DNA of 64,000 nt from Agaribacter marinus (GTDB taxonomy: Bacteria; Pseudomonadota; Gammaproteobacteria; Enterobacterales; Alteromonadaceae), in NCBI RefSeq assembly GCF_030160655.1, contig NZ_BSOT01000005.1, positions 496,001-560,000 on the forward strand. Direction: 5' to 3'. Below are positions 7,389 through 17,275 of the stretch, piece after piece. The notes beneath the pieces were generated by a model that worked only from the letters and a program-made list of their open reading frames with translations, did no database searches and had not been told where the DNA came from. The number at the start of each line of letters is the position of its first letter. The stretch's first letter is position 1. A program made the position numbers and the translations under genes.

Positions 7389-10300
7389 ATGAAAAATAAA
7401 AAGCATGTGTTAACTTATCTTTCGTGTGCAATGAGTAGTTTGTTGGCAGGGATGCCACTAACTGCTTTTGCTGAATCGACCTCTCTTACTATAGACCTAT
7501 CTAAGCAACACTACATTGGTGCAAACTCTGAAATTCAGAGAAATAAGTTTTTTAATCTACACACCCGACCAGGGGATCCTGGCACTGCTGAAATTGATCT
7601 TCTATACATAAAAAACGAATTGAACGCAGGTTTTGGGCGTTTGTTTTGGGGACCCATGTCTGTTGCTGGCAGTGTAGATTATCCAAGCACGGAATTTGCG
7701 ATTACCAATGGGCCTGACAATATTACGAATATTGAAAGTGCTTGGTCTTACCCATACTATTCAAAAAGAGTGGTAGCCACTGAGCATCCTCGCACGGTCA
7801 TGTTAGAAGGCAATGATCCTGTGAAAGGTGCTCGTTGGGCGGCAGATTATTTTGAACATTATTTTAATGATGAAACTCGGCCGCTATTTTACGAGCCAAT
7901 GAACGAACCATTTGTACATGCGGATGATTTTGTTGATGGTCCATGGGATCCGGTGGCGAACGCCGCAGTGCAACGTCAAATGACACGATGGTTTGACGAA
8001 ATTGGTCGCGAATTTGATGCTAGAGGATTAGAAACGCAAGTTGTTGGGTTTTCTTCGGCATGGCCATCATTTGAATTGAATGACTTTGGTCATTGGGAAT
8101 CGCGTCAAAAGATGTTTATGGATAATGCGGGCGACAACATGGACGCATTCTCATTTCATTTATACGATGGCGTAAACGTAACTGGACAAGATAATATTCG
8201 TTCAGGCAGTAACGCCGATGCCATTATCGATATTATTGAAACATACAGCCATATTAAATGGGGAGAAGTAAGACCACATGCGTTAACAGAATATGGTGGT
8301 ATCGTGCAAGGTTTCCCTGACGAATATAGCCCTGAAAAGAGTTCACAAGAACTACGATCCTATAACCATATTTTATTTTCATTGTTAGAGAGAGAAGACC
8401 GTTTGCTTACTTCTGTGCCATTTATCACTGGCGCTGCGCAATGGTATTATCAAGCAAATAACTTTAACCCGTATTCAGCAACAGTATTTAGGCCTGACCC
8501 CGACAAGATTATTGCTGGAAAGGTAAATGGTTTATTACCGACTGAAAAAGCCAAGTTTTTCCTATTATGGTCTGACGTAAAAGGTAAACGTATTGTTGTC
8601 GACGAAACAGATCCTGATTTAGTTGTACAAGCGTTTAATTATGGCGACACAGTATATTTAGCTTTGAACAATTTTGAAGATGGCGAGAAAGTCGTAAATC
8701 TAGACTTTATTGCGTCGTCTAACGTGTTGGAGTCAGTCAGAATTAAGCGTTTAGTTGTGCCTGAAAATTTGGCGGCTATATACACTGATGAAACGGATGA
8801 TATCGCACCAACAAGTCTAACAATGGCTGCACATGAAACCGCCGTATTAGCATTTAAGTATAGTGATAACATTAGTCAAGATGAAGTTGTACGAACATCT
8901 TCATATTATTCTGATACTTATCTTCAAGCAATCGTTGCAGACTCGACTGTACAGTTCAATTTTACTGATGTGCTCACTGAACAAAATAGTTTGAGCTTTG
9001 CTGACGCAATGGCGGCGACGATTCCATTTGACCAGTCCGCTGTGGATGCCATTGCATCGCCTAACGTTAAACGTTATGCCGCGATAATGAAAAGTTATGA
9101 CCGGTCGTTTGCCCGCATTTTAGCTAAGTATCCAGATAATTGGGAATCGTCTAGTGATTTCCTGCGTTTGGCGGCTAGGGTTGAGCGTTCGAGTGCCGCA
9201 AAAGAAGCACTGCAATATCATTATTCTCAGCATGGATACAACGATAGCGACGGCATTGCCATGATTAAAATGGGTATTGCGCGTAAACATGACAAATCGA
9301 AGCAACCAAAGTTAGTGTTTAACGGCCACACAATTGGAGTACCCAACGATTGGAAAGGATACGACCAAGCGCCAAGAGACGATTTCTTTGGCACTATTGA
9401 AGTCCCTGTGCCGGCAAAATTTGTGAAGCATAATCACAATACCGTTGACATTACATTTAGTGATACACAAGGGCAAGTTAGCTCAGTGATATTGGAAGTA
9501 GATGTCCCTGAGCCTATTCAACATGTTGCGGTAGATGCCGTAGAAATGGAAAAAACCTACTTAAGCATCAATAAAGACAAACCATTTCGCTTAAATGCTA
9601 CGGCACTACCAGCGGCAGCAACAAACAAGTTTTTACTTTGGTCTTCTAGTGATGCCAGCGTCGCAACGGTCAATAATGACGGTATTGTCACGCCTGTATC
9701 TCCAGGTGATGTAAGTATTACAGCAACCAGTTACGACGGTGGTCACAGTGGTGTAACTGAACTGACAATACGAGATCAACTGACGGTGAGAAATACTGTT
9801 GTTGTGACGACTGACATATCTGAAATTGATCCCACTAACGCGCTTACCTTAGATTTGGACTATTCAACAGATATTCCTCGTGATGTGACGTTTGAGCTTA
9901 GATCGCCAACAAACGAATGGATGGGCTTGGCGCGTGCAACCGTTGCTGAAGGGGATGGTACTGTACAAATTACGCTGAACTTTGCAGAAGATTTACCTTC
10001 TGGTAATAACTATCGTCTGATTGCAGCATTGCGCTCGGTTGGCGGGGATTGGCGCACAGGTGTCGATAGCCACGTATTTAACTTTAATGTGCGTTCTCCC
10101 TATACACCACCAGAACCAGAAGAAGGCAATTTATTTGTTGACAATGGTGGGTTTGAACGCGGTGATTTAGGTGATTGGACTTTAACATATGGATCGACTG
10201 GTCTTGCGAAGGTCAAAGAAGAAGCAGCAAGAACTGGACGTTTTGGTGTAGAGTTTGATGCGACAGATGGTGCAATTGGCATTGTCATGGATCAAACGGT

Positions 10301-11120
10301 TTTACCGACTGATATTATGCAGCCAGATAAACTATACAAACTATCGTTTTGGTTAAAACGTACAACACCTTCTGACCAAACATCTGGCCCGTGGGCTGGG
10401 GGTTTTACCCAATTCGTGAATAATACCGATGGCTTTAAGACATCTGGGCAACAATGGTATGGCGGCACTAATGTGGGTGAATGGTTCTTGGTTGAAAAAG
10501 AGTTTACGGGGCAAGATTGGCCTGAAGTCGGTACTTTTATCGAGATCAACTTACGTACAGCGGGCAATACTTGGTATGCAGATGATTTCAAATTGGAAGA
10601 CATTACGCCTGAGCCTCAAGCGCCAGAAAATCTATTGGGAGAGAATGCAGATTTTGAATATGGTAATTTAGACAATTGGCAGATGGTTTTTGGTTCTACC
10701 GGAACAATTGACGTTATTGCTGATGCGGCCAAAGATGGTAACTACGGTGCTCGTTTAGATACGACCGATGGGCGTATTGGTATATTCGTCGATCACACGA
10801 TATTACCAGATGATGTCATGCAAGCAGGTAAAACGTACCGTTTATCGTTTGATATGAGAAGGGTGTCAGGTACTGGTTGGGCTGGCGGTTTTGCACACTT
10901 TACGAATAATACTGGCGAGTATGTGCGAAGCCCTCAAGGTCCTTGGCATGGCACGACAAGTGTTGGAGAATGGATCGCAGTAGAAAAAATCATCGAAGGC
11001 ATTGTTGATTGGCCTGAAAGTGGCACCTTCATTGAGCTTAATATGGTGACACAAGGAGACGGTCATGTGTGGGATATTGATAATGTTGTGCTTAATGATA
11101 TAAGCGAGATTGATGAGTAG
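7389..11120 (+). CDS. Secreted GH86 beta-agarase/beta-porphyranase with Big_2 and tandem CBM-like domains
   Basis: Endo-acting hydrolase of red-algal galactans (agarose or porphyran). Domains in order: signal peptide (1-29, cut after AFA); GH86 catalytic TIM barrel and beta domains (about 30-500), with acid/base Glu at about 173 in EPMNEP and nucleophile Glu at about 301 in ALTEYGG; a less conserved region to about 715; a Big_2 Ig-like domain (about 718-795, WSSSDASVATVNNDG); a further beta domain (about 797-905); then two homologous modules of about 160 residues (913-1073 and 1079-1240). Each module opens with N-x-x-F-E-x-G-x-L-x-x-W and resembles CBM4/9/22-type jelly rolls. At 1243 residues it is long for GH86 because of this tail. 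It is transcribed alone from an AT-rich promoter region and followed by the IclR gene. Agarose versus porphyran cannot be decided from sequence by eye. Confidence 0.82.
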   Translation: MKNKKHVLTYLSCAMSSLLAGMPLTAFAESTSLTIDLSKQHYIGANSEIQRNKFFNLHTRPGDPGTAEIDLLYIKNELNAGFGRLFWGPMSVAGSVDYPSTEFAITNGPDNITNIESAWSYPYYSKRVVATEHPRTVMLEGNDPVKGARWAADYFEHYFNDETRPLFYEPMNEPFVHADDFVDGPWDPVANAAVQRQMTRWFDEIGREFDARGLETQVVGFSSAWPSFELNDFGHWESRQKMFMDNAGDNMDAFSFHLYDGVNVTGQDNIRSGSNADAIIDIIETYSHIKWGEVRPHALTEYGGIVQGFPDEYSPEKSSQELRSYNHILFSLLEREDRLLTSVPFITGAAQWYYQANNFNPYSATVFRPDPDKIIAGKVNGLLPTEKAKFFLLWSDVKGKRIVVDETDPDLVVQAFNYGDTVYLALNNFEDGEKVVNLDFIASSNVLESVRIKRLVVPENLAAIYTDETDDIAPTSLTMAAHETAVLAFKYSDNISQDEVVRTSSYYSDTYLQAIVADSTVQFNFTDVLTEQNSLSFADAMAATIPFDQSAVDAIASPNVKRYAAIMKSYDRSFARILAKYPDNWESSSDFLRLAARVERSSAAKEALQYHYSQHGYNDSDGIAMIKMGIARKHDKSKQPKLVFNGHTIGVPNDWKGYDQAPRDDFFGTIEVPVPAKFVKHNHNTVDITFSDTQGQVSSVILEVDVPEPIQHVAVDAVEMEKTYLSINKDKPFRLNATALPAAATNKFLLWSSSDASVATVNNDGIVTPVSPGDVSITATSYDGGHSGVTELTIRDQLTVRNTVVVTTDISEIDPTNALTLDLDYSTDIPRDVTFELRSPTNEWMGLARATVAEGDGTVQITLNFAEDLPSGNNYRLIAALRSVGGDWRTGVDSHVFNFNVRSPYTPPEPEEGNLFVDNGGFERGDLGDWTLTYGSTGLAKVKEEAARTGRFGVEFDATDGAIGIVMDQTVLPTDIMQPDKLYKLSFWLKRTTPSDQTSGPWAGGFTQFVNNTDGFKTSGQQWYGGTNVGEWFLVEKEFTGQDWPEVGTFIEINLRTAGNTWYADDFKLEDITPEPQAPENLLGENADFEYGNLDNWQMVFGSTGTIDVIADAAKDGNYGARLDTTDGRIGIFVDHTILPDDVMQAGKTYRLSFDMRRVSGTGWAGGFAHFTNNTGEYVRSPQGPWHGTTSVGEWIAVEKIIEGIVDWPESGTFIELNMVTQGDGHVWDIDNVVLNDISEIDE

Positions 11121-11351
11121 GGAGTAGAGGCTCACGTGTAATTTACCTGTAAATAGCTGTATTTATGAGCTATTTGCTGGTGAATTAATGTTTGTTATTA
11201 ACAAATGATATAGATAAATGTCGACATATTACTAAAACTCGTTAATATTAAGCTGCTAAAAGCTATGCTGCTAAATTACATATGTTGTAAAAACGATGAC
11301 AGGTAGCATATATCTACATTAGAAAATAAAAGTAAAATTACAGGAAATACA

Positions 11352-12131
11352 ATGAGTCTGTCGTCTTCAGAGAAGAAATATTCTGCACCTGCATTGGAAA
11401 AAGGTTTAGATATACTTGAATTATTATCTAAGGACTCTTCACCACAAAGCACATCTTCTATTGCTGAACGTCTTGGTCGATCTAACGCTGAAATTTACCG
11501 AATGATTTTAGTATTAGAGCAACGAGGTTACATTGAAAAGAGTGAAGACACTGATGGGTATCAGGTAACGCGTAAGTTGCTTCAATTGGGTACCGAACAT
11601 GAACCAATTAAAGATATATTGGAGTATGCGCAGCCAATAATGAGAGAGTTAGCCGAGAAAACAAGTATGTCTTGTCATATAGCGGTGGAGTCTCAAGAGC
11701 AGATAGTGGTTATTTCTCGTGTCGAGACGCCCAGTAATTTGTCATACTCAGTGAGAGTAGGGTATAGACGGCCAATTGTTAACGCTGCCTCAGGTCGAGT
11801 ACTATTTTCTAGCCAACCGACAACCAAAAAAGAATCTATGATAAAGACCTTGTCTAAGCATCATAGCGATGACGAAATCCAAGTGTTTATTAAAGAATGT
11901 AAAAAAGTATCTAAACAGGGATATTTTAGAGCACCGAGTGCTTTCGTAATGGGAATTACGGATTTGTCATGCCCGATTATAGATACTGATCACGCGGTAG
12001 CTGCGCTAACCATTCCATATATTCAACGAGATCCTGAGTTAATGGGTATAGAGGAAGTATTAGATGAACTACGCAGCGCAGCGAACGATATTTCTAAAGC
12101 GTTAACTTATGGCATTGTTCGTAAGCTTTAG
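11352..12131 (+). CDS. IclR-family transcriptional regulator
   Basis: 259-residue regulator with an N-terminal winged helix (about 10-80: ALEKGLDILELLSKD, then SIAERLGRSNAEIYRMILVLEQRGYI) and the IclR effector-binding domain (about 90-250). Start ATG 11352 is preceded by AGGAA at good spacing. It lies between the GH86 gene and the dehydrogenase/lactonase/L-galactose dehydrogenase operon, on the same strand but with its own 230-base leader. The most economical idea is that it senses L-galactose, its lactone or L-galactonate, or a downstream keto acid, and controls those genes. The effector is not evident from the sequence. Confidence 0.88.
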   Translation: MSLSSSEKKYSAPALEKGLDILELLSKDSSPQSTSSIAERLGRSNAEIYRMILVLEQRGYIEKSEDTDGYQVTRKLLQLGTEHEPIKDILEYAQPIMRELAEKTSMSCHIAVESQEQIVVISRVETPSNLSYSVRVGYRRPIVNAASGRVLFSSQPTTKKESMIKTLSKHHSDDEIQVFIKECKKVSKQGYFRAPSAFVMGITDLSCPIIDTDHAVAALTIPYIQRDPELMGIEEVLDELRSAANDISKALTYGIVRKL

Positions 12132-12624
12132 GTGCTGTTTACGAATGAATGTTGTTTAATGCTATTCGCTAGTCGTTTACTAATAAGTGCTTACTCGTCA
12201 CATTGATTTGCAGGCGCTTTGTTTCATGTGAGCCCTGCAATAGTCATAATATTGTTATTCGATAGAAGCTTCGGCACACAATTAAATATTGTCATTTGTT
12301 GCTACATCAGCGACTTTTACTGCAGTAAATTTACAATTCTTTTTCATTTCAGGACTATTTCATTTACCTAGAAAATCCCCATTCATTAATTTTGTTTTTT
12401 ATTGGAATCGTAAAATAATCATTGCGAAGTTTTAAGTGTTTGTTATTTATACATAAAATATTTTTATTATGTGCTTTATTAATATTCTTAAACATATATT
12501 ACAAGTAAATATAAAAAATATATTTTACATACAAAAATAACGCTCGATTTTTGTCTTATAAATGCTATGATTTCATTGTTAGCGTGCATCGAAGTGCGTT
12601 TAAGCTTTGGGGGTCTTCCATAAA
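12132..12624. promoter_or_regulatory. Long AT-rich leader of the L-galactose operon
   Basis: A 493-base gap without a convincing coding sequence. It contains an imperfect AT-rich palindrome around 12505-12528 (GTAAATAT ... ATATTTTAC), whose half-site resembles the ATGTAAATT arms upstream of the GH86 gene. The AT-rich composition makes such matches weak evidence on their own. Confidence 0.35.
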
Positions 12625-13641
12625 ATGAAAACTATTGTGTGTATCGAGCCAGGAGTGCTTGAACAACGAGTGGTTGAAAAACCATCTGCTCACGCAGGTG
12701 AGGTATTAGTTAAAATTCGTTCAATTGGCGTATGCGGCACCGATATTCATGCATTCGGTGGCAATCAGCCATATTTTCAATATCCAAGGGTACTAGGGCA
12801 TGAATTATCCGGTGTTATCGACGCGGTCGGCGAGGGCGTTGATTTACCCATAGGTGCGTCTGTTTACATTATTCCTTATATTCATTGTGGTAAGTGTGTT
12901 GCTTGCCGTAAAGGTAAAACAAATTGTTGCACCGACATTGAAGTACTAGGTGTGCATCGTGACGGTGGTATGGCTGAATATTTAACGGTACCAAGTTCAG
13001 CTGTTGTGGTCACTGATGGCCTTGATTTTAATGACATGGCAATTGTAGAGTGTTTAGCGATTGGCGCCCACGCAGTGCGTCGTGCTGATATCGGACCTGA
13101 AGATACTGTGTTTGTTCAGGGGGCTGGACCAATCGGTATTGGTGCTGCTCAGTTTGCGAAATCTACGGGTGCTAAGGTTATCATTTCCGATATCCTTGAA
13201 GAAAAACTAGCCTTTTGCAAAGACGAGTATGGTTTGGATGGTGTTGTAGATGCGACCAAGGATATCCACCAACAATTGTCTGACCTTACTGACGGTGAAT
13301 TTCCTTCTGTTATCATGGATTGCACGGGAAATGTGCATGCGATGGAATCTACTTTTACTAATTTGGCGCATGGCGGAAAGATAGTTTTCGTAAGCGTTAT
13401 CAAAAAACAAATTTGTTTTTCTGATCCTGAGTTTCATAAAAGGGAAACCACGTTAATTGGCAGCAGAAATGCTACTGTTGAAGACTTTGAACATGTTGTA
13501 CAGTCACTAAAAGATGGCAAGGTTAAAAGTGGTGCTTTAATTACGCATACTGGTAAATTTAGTGAGTTTGTTGATTTATTTCCTCTATGGGCAAACCCTG
13601 ATTCAGGCGTGATCAAAGCTGTTATAGAAATGGATATATAA
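12625..13641 (+). CDS. lgoD: Zinc-dependent alcohol dehydrogenase, probable L-galactonate 5-dehydrogenase
   Basis: Medium-chain, zinc-dependent NAD(P) dehydrogenase. Catalytic-zinc ligands are visible as Cys37 (GVCGTDIH) and GHE at 58-60. The structural-zinc lobe is a four-cysteine cluster at about 88, 91, 94 and 102, and the Rossmann motif is VFVQGAGPIGIGAAQFA. The ATG at 12625 is preferred over the TTG at 12607: it gives 338 residues, matching E. coli LgoD/YjjN (about 340), and places GGGGGT upstream. It is the first gene of an operon with the lactonase (32-base gap) and the L-galactose dehydrogenase (17-base gap). E. coli LgoD oxidises L-galactonate to D-tagaturonate, which fits the neighbours exactly. 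Family membership is clear; the substrate is inferred from context. Confidence 0.78.
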   Translation: MKTIVCIEPGVLEQRVVEKPSAHAGEVLVKIRSIGVCGTDIHAFGGNQPYFQYPRVLGHELSGVIDAVGEGVDLPIGASVYIIPYIHCGKCVACRKGKTNCCTDIEVLGVHRDGGMAEYLTVPSSAVVVTDGLDFNDMAIVECLAIGAHAVRRADIGPEDTVFVQGAGPIGIGAAQFAKSTGAKVIISDILEEKLAFCKDEYGLDGVVDATKDIHQQLSDLTDGEFPSVIMDCTGNVHAMESTFTNLAHGGKIVFVSVIKKQICFSDPEFHKRETTLIGSRNATVEDFEHVVQSLKDGKVKSGALITHTGKFSEFVDLFPLWANPDSGVIKAVIEMDI

Positions 13642-13673
13642 CTTAAAAATACTGATATATAAATGGATGTAAC

Positions 13674-14516
13674 ATGAGAGTCGATGCACATCATCACTTA
13701 TGGGAATACCAAGCGAAAGACTATGCTTGGATTGGTGAAAATGAACGTGTATTAATGCACGATTTTTTACCAAACGACCTAAAACATACATTAGAGCAAT
13801 CCAATATTGAGGCAAGTGTCGCAGTTCAAGCCCGTCAGAGTTTGGATGAAACACGCTGGTTAATAAAGCTGGCGGAGGATAGCGAACTTATAAAAGGTGT
13901 TGTTGGCTGGGCAGATCTTCGTTCTGAACACTTGACTGATACATTACAAGAATTTAGACAAAACAAATGTCTTAAGGGCTTCAGGCATGTAGTTCAAGAT
14001 GAGGCTGATCCGAGATTTATGCTATCAGCTGAGTTCATTCGTGGTTTGTGCATTCTATATGAACAGAACTATGCATATGATATTTTGGTTTTTGCAAAAC
14101 AACTTCCCCAATGCATAGAATTACTGCCTCAGCTCCCAAAAGATATGCGTATTGTCGTAGATCATATTGCAAAACCAGAAATAAAAAATGCGACAAATAT
14201 TGAAAGCTGGCAAGTGGGCATGAAAGCCTTAGCGGCGCATAAAAATGTATTCTGTAAATTGTCGGGGATGGTGACCGAAGCGAGTCATGACGATTGGACA
14301 GTAGCGCAATTAATCCCCTATATAGAACATGTATTTAAGGTATTTGGGCCTGAGCGTATTATGTTTGGCTCTGATTGGCCTGTTTGTTTATTGGCCGCGA
14401 AGTATAAGACTGTGGTGAACATCGTCGAGCAATACATTACTGATAATTACCCAGCACACGTCGAAGATATTATGGGTGGCAATGCGGTGCGTTTTTATCA
14501 GTTGTCAGAAAGTTAA
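13674..14516 (+). CDS. Amidohydrolase-family sugar lactonase (L-galactono-/L-fucono-lactonase)
   Basis: 280-residue metal-dependent hydrolase of the COG3618 amidohydrolase family, which includes L-fucono-1,5-lactonase, known in that family to accept L-galactono-lactone too. Seen: DAHHHLWEY at the N-terminus (HxH metal ligands, first barrel strand), LKGFRHVVQDE, IVVDHIAKPEI and the closing FGSDWPVC (Asp at the end of strand 8). Length and motif order are normal for the family. It sits between the probable L-galactonate dehydrogenase and the L-galactose dehydrogenase, so its job is most likely hydrolysis of L-galactono-lactone to L-galactonate in the cytoplasm. Confidence 0.82.
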   Translation: MRVDAHHHLWEYQAKDYAWIGENERVLMHDFLPNDLKHTLEQSNIEASVAVQARQSLDETRWLIKLAEDSELIKGVVGWADLRSEHLTDTLQEFRQNKCLKGFRHVVQDEADPRFMLSAEFIRGLCILYEQNYAYDILVFAKQLPQCIELLPQLPKDMRIVVDHIAKPEIKNATNIESWQVGMKALAAHKNVFCKLSGMVTEASHDDWTVAQLIPYIEHVFKVFGPERIMFGSDWPVCLLAAKYKTVVNIVEQYITDNYPAHVEDIMGGNAVRFYQLSES

Positions 14517-14533
14517 TTGGTTGAGGAGTAGAT

Positions 14534-15469
14534 ATGCAATATCGCCAATTAGGCAAAACTAACCTTAAATTATCCACAGTTAGCTATGGTGCATCACCAT
14601 TAGGTAGCGTGTTTCGCAACATCAGCGAAAAAGATGGTATTAAAACAGTGCATAAGGCACTTGATCTAGGTGTGAATTACATTGACGTGTCGCCATATTA
14701 TGGTGCGACAGTCGCAGAAACCGTATTAGGGAAAGCGCTAAAAGGTATTTCGAGAGACAAGTATATTTTGTCTACTAAAGCTGGTCGCTACGGGCCGGAT
14801 TTTCCTGATTTTGATTTTTCAGAAAAACGTATCAGACAAAGCCTTACCGAAAGTTGCAATCGACTCGGTGTAGATAACGTAGATATCTTATTTTTGCATG
14901 ACATTGAGTTCGGTAACATGCAACAGGTTAAAGATGAAGCGTTACCCTGCCTACAAGCGTTAAAGGATGAAGGCCATATTCGTTATATTGGCGTTACAGG
15001 ATATCCTTTAAAGGTATTTAGTGAATCTATAGAAGCGTTCGATATAGACTGTATATTGACTTATTGTCGACATGGATTGCATGACATATCGTTGAAAAAC
15101 ATTATCCCGAGCCTAGATGAGGCTGGTGTTGGAATTATCAACGCCTCCCCAACAGGAATGGGGCTATTAACTGAGCGAGGAGCGCCTGAGTGGCATCCTG
15201 GCAGTAAAGCATTACTTGATGCGAGTAAAAGAGCGGTGGCACTATGCGTATCTCAAGGCGTTGATCCTACAGCGCTTGCGTTACAATATGCAATGAATCA
15301 CCCATCTATTGCGTCGACAGTTGTTGGTACCGCTAACCCACTTAATATTGAAAAAAATGTGAAATGGGCTGAAAACGCGTTAAATGTCGAACTGGCTGAG
15401 CAAGTAAGAAGAATATTCGCTGACGTAGATTGTACATGGTCCTCAGGGTATCCTGAAAACCAAGATTAG
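14534..15469 (+). CDS. L-galactose dehydrogenase (aldo/keto reductase family)
   Basis: NAD(P)-dependent oxidation of L-galactose to its lactone. The aldo/keto reductase tetrad is visible: Asp51 and Tyr56 (DVSPYYG), Lys82 (STKAGRY) and His122 (LFLHDIEFG). Several stretches closely follow plant L-galactose dehydrogenase of the ascorbate pathway as I remember it: YGASPLGSVF, HDIEFG, SPTGMGLLTERGAPEWHP, and TWSSGYP near the C-terminus. Its 311 residues fit. An RBS (GAGGAG) precedes the ATG. Third gene of the lgoD-lactonase operon and followed by a terminator. An L-fucose dehydrogenase role is possible, but the downstream enzymes need a C6 hydroxyl, favouring L-galactose. Confidence 0.85.
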   Translation: MQYRQLGKTNLKLSTVSYGASPLGSVFRNISEKDGIKTVHKALDLGVNYIDVSPYYGATVAETVLGKALKGISRDKYILSTKAGRYGPDFPDFDFSEKRIRQSLTESCNRLGVDNVDILFLHDIEFGNMQQVKDEALPCLQALKDEGHIRYIGVTGYPLKVFSESIEAFDIDCILTYCRHGLHDISLKNIIPSLDEAGVGIINASPTGMGLLTERGAPEWHPGSKALLDASKRAVALCVSQGVDPTALALQYAMNHPSIASTVVGTANPLNIEKNVKWAENALNVELAEQVRRIFADVDCTWSSGYPENQD

Positions 15470-15489
15470 TGACGCTTTTAAGAATTAAC

Positions 15490-15517
15490 AGGCCATCTAA
15501 AAAATGGCCTTTTTTTA
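15490..15517. terminator. Bidirectional intrinsic terminator
   Basis: AGGCCAT ... ATGGCCT with a 7-base A-rich loop followed by seven T. It lies between the convergent L-galactose dehydrogenase (+) and UxaA-type (-) genes. Confidence 0.85.
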
Positions 15518-15528
15518 TGATATTAAAA

Positions 15529-17049
15529 CTAAAGCGTGACGCCACTCTTCCAAATAGCGATTTCTCGATTGTCATTTTCTTCGTTGCGGGTCAAGCGACC
15601 TGAAGCAACATCTAAAATATAGCTAAATAAATCATTGGCGCATTCGTCAATGTTTTGTTGGGCGTCTAAAATTGCGCCAGCATTAAAATCTATCCAATGT
15701 CTTTTACGTGTCGCTAGGTCAGAATTTGAGGATATTTTTACCGTTGGTACTGGAAAGCCTAAAGGTGTGCCGCGTCCTGTTGTAAATAAGACCATGTTAG
15801 CGCCGGCTGCTGCTAATGCGGTTGAAGATACTGCATCATTGCCAGGTGCTTGAAGTAAGGTCAGCCCTCTACCGCCTGCAGTGGACTCTCCATAAGCAAT
15901 AACTTCATTCACTTCTGCTTGGCCGCCTTTCTGAATGGCCCCTAATGATTTTTCCTCTAAAGTAGTTAAACCACCTGCTTTATTGCCCGGAGAAGGGTTT
16001 TCATAAATAGGTTGGTTATTTTTAATGAAGTAGTCTTTAAACTCTTGGACGAGAGCGACAATTTTATCATAGGTTACTTTTGAATTTGCGCGGTCCATGA
16101 GCACTTGTTCAGCACCAAACATTTCAGGCGTTTCAGTGAGTATTACTCGGCCACCATATTGTGTCAATTTATCTGAGATTCTACCCACTATGGCATTTGC
16201 TGTTAATCCGCTGAAGCCATCAGAACCACCGCATTTCATGCCCAAGGTCAGTTCACTTACAGGCACAGTTTCGCGTTTATCATCTGCCATTACTGCTAGT
16301 AATGCTTCAACATGGCGCATACCTTCTTCAATTTCGTCGTCTACTTGTTGAGAGTTGAAAAAACGAATGCGAGAAGTATCAAGACCATCAATACCATTGA
16401 TAAATGCATCAAGTTGATTGTTTTCACACCCTAAGCCTATGACTAACACGCCGCCAGCATTTGGATTCAGTACTAAACTTTGCAAAACTTTTCGTGTGTT
16501 ATTGAGATCGTCACCTAGTTGAGAGCAACCAAACGGGTGAGTTTGTGCAATGTAGTCATCTGCTTTTTCAGGGTAGGCTTTTTTACACATATCTGCTATA
16601 CGGCGTGCAGCATTATTTACGCAACCCACAGTATTCACTATCCAAATTTCATTGCGAATGCCTACTTTGCCATTGCTACGCCGGTAGCCCTCAAACGTCG
16701 GCATGTTTGACAAGCTGTTAGTATCGACAAAATCTTGTTTAAATGTATAGGTTTCTGAACCATTGAGTTGAGTAGACAAATTATGACTATGAATATGTTC
16801 ACCGATGGCTATGTCTTGTGTTGCCTTACCGATTGAAAAACCGTATTTGTAAACATGTTCATTTTTCTTAATATTGCAAATCGCAATCTTATGCCCAGCA
16901 GGCACGTCTTGTTTTAGTCTAAATGACTGAGCACTTGGCGATTCTGTATTAATCACCTCACCTGAAGATAGTGCGAATATAGACACTACAACGTTGTCAT
17001 CGCTGTGAACTTTAAGGGTTTTTCGTGTAGCTTTATCGCTTTTTAACAT
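15529..17049 (-). CDS. uxaA: Altronate dehydratase family protein (UxaA-type)
   Basis: Iron-dependent dehydratase of the UxaA/GarD family, converting D-altronate to 2-keto-3-deoxy-D-gluconate. The N-terminal SAF domain is seen in residues 1-100 (HSDDNVVVSIFAL, then GHKIAICNIKKNEHVYKYG, GEHIHSHN). The C-terminal catalytic part carries FEGYRRSNGKVGIRNEIWI, QTHPFGCSQLG, VIGLGCENNQ and KCGGSDGFSGLTAN, with the family's conserved cysteines. Its 506 residues match full-length two-domain UxaA. It is convergent with the L-galactose operon and divergent from fucP, which makes it part of the same functional block. Other sugar-acid dehydratase specificities in the family cannot be excluded. Confidence 0.85.
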   Translation of the reverse strand: MLKSDKATRKTLKVHSDDNVVVSIFALSSGEVINTESPSAQSFRLKQDVPAGHKIAICNIKKNEHVYKYGFSIGKATQDIAIGEHIHSHNLSTQLNGSETYTFKQDFVDTNSLSNMPTFEGYRRSNGKVGIRNEIWIVNTVGCVNNAARRIADMCKKAYPEKADDYIAQTHPFGCSQLGDDLNNTRKVLQSLVLNPNAGGVLVIGLGCENNQLDAFINGIDGLDTSRIRFFNSQQVDDEIEEGMRHVEALLAVMADDKRETVPVSELTLGMKCGGSDGFSGLTANAIVGRISDKLTQYGGRVILTETPEMFGAEQVLMDRANSKVTYDKIVALVQEFKDYFIKNNQPIYENPSPGNKAGGLTTLEEKSLGAIQKGGQAEVNEVIAYGESTAGGRGLTLLQAPGNDAVSSTALAAAGANMVLFTTGRGTPLGFPVPTVKISSNSDLATRKRHWIDFNAGAILDAQQNIDECANDLFSYILDVASGRLTRNEENDNREIAIWKSGVTL

Positions 17050-17275
17050 TCTTTTTTGTTTCTATTTAAAAATGATTAATTATATATAAAAAATATAACA
17101 TGTTTATACATTGCTTATCTATGACCATTTAGCAATATCAAATAACTCGACACCGAATGTAAATCAGTATATTGTAAAAGCAATGTTAAACGATGTAACA
17201 TCTTTTTTGATTCTATATGTTTATATATAAAGTTAATAGAACAAAAAGTTCAATACGGATAAGGTATAGGCACCA
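17050..17275. promoter_or_regulatory. Divergent promoter region uxaA / fucP
   Basis: A 226-base AT-rich gap between the start codons of the two divergent genes, so both promoters are here. ATGTTA and TAACAT arms with a 7-base spacer occur around 17184-17202, a possible regulator site. The evidence is modest. Confidence 0.35.
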
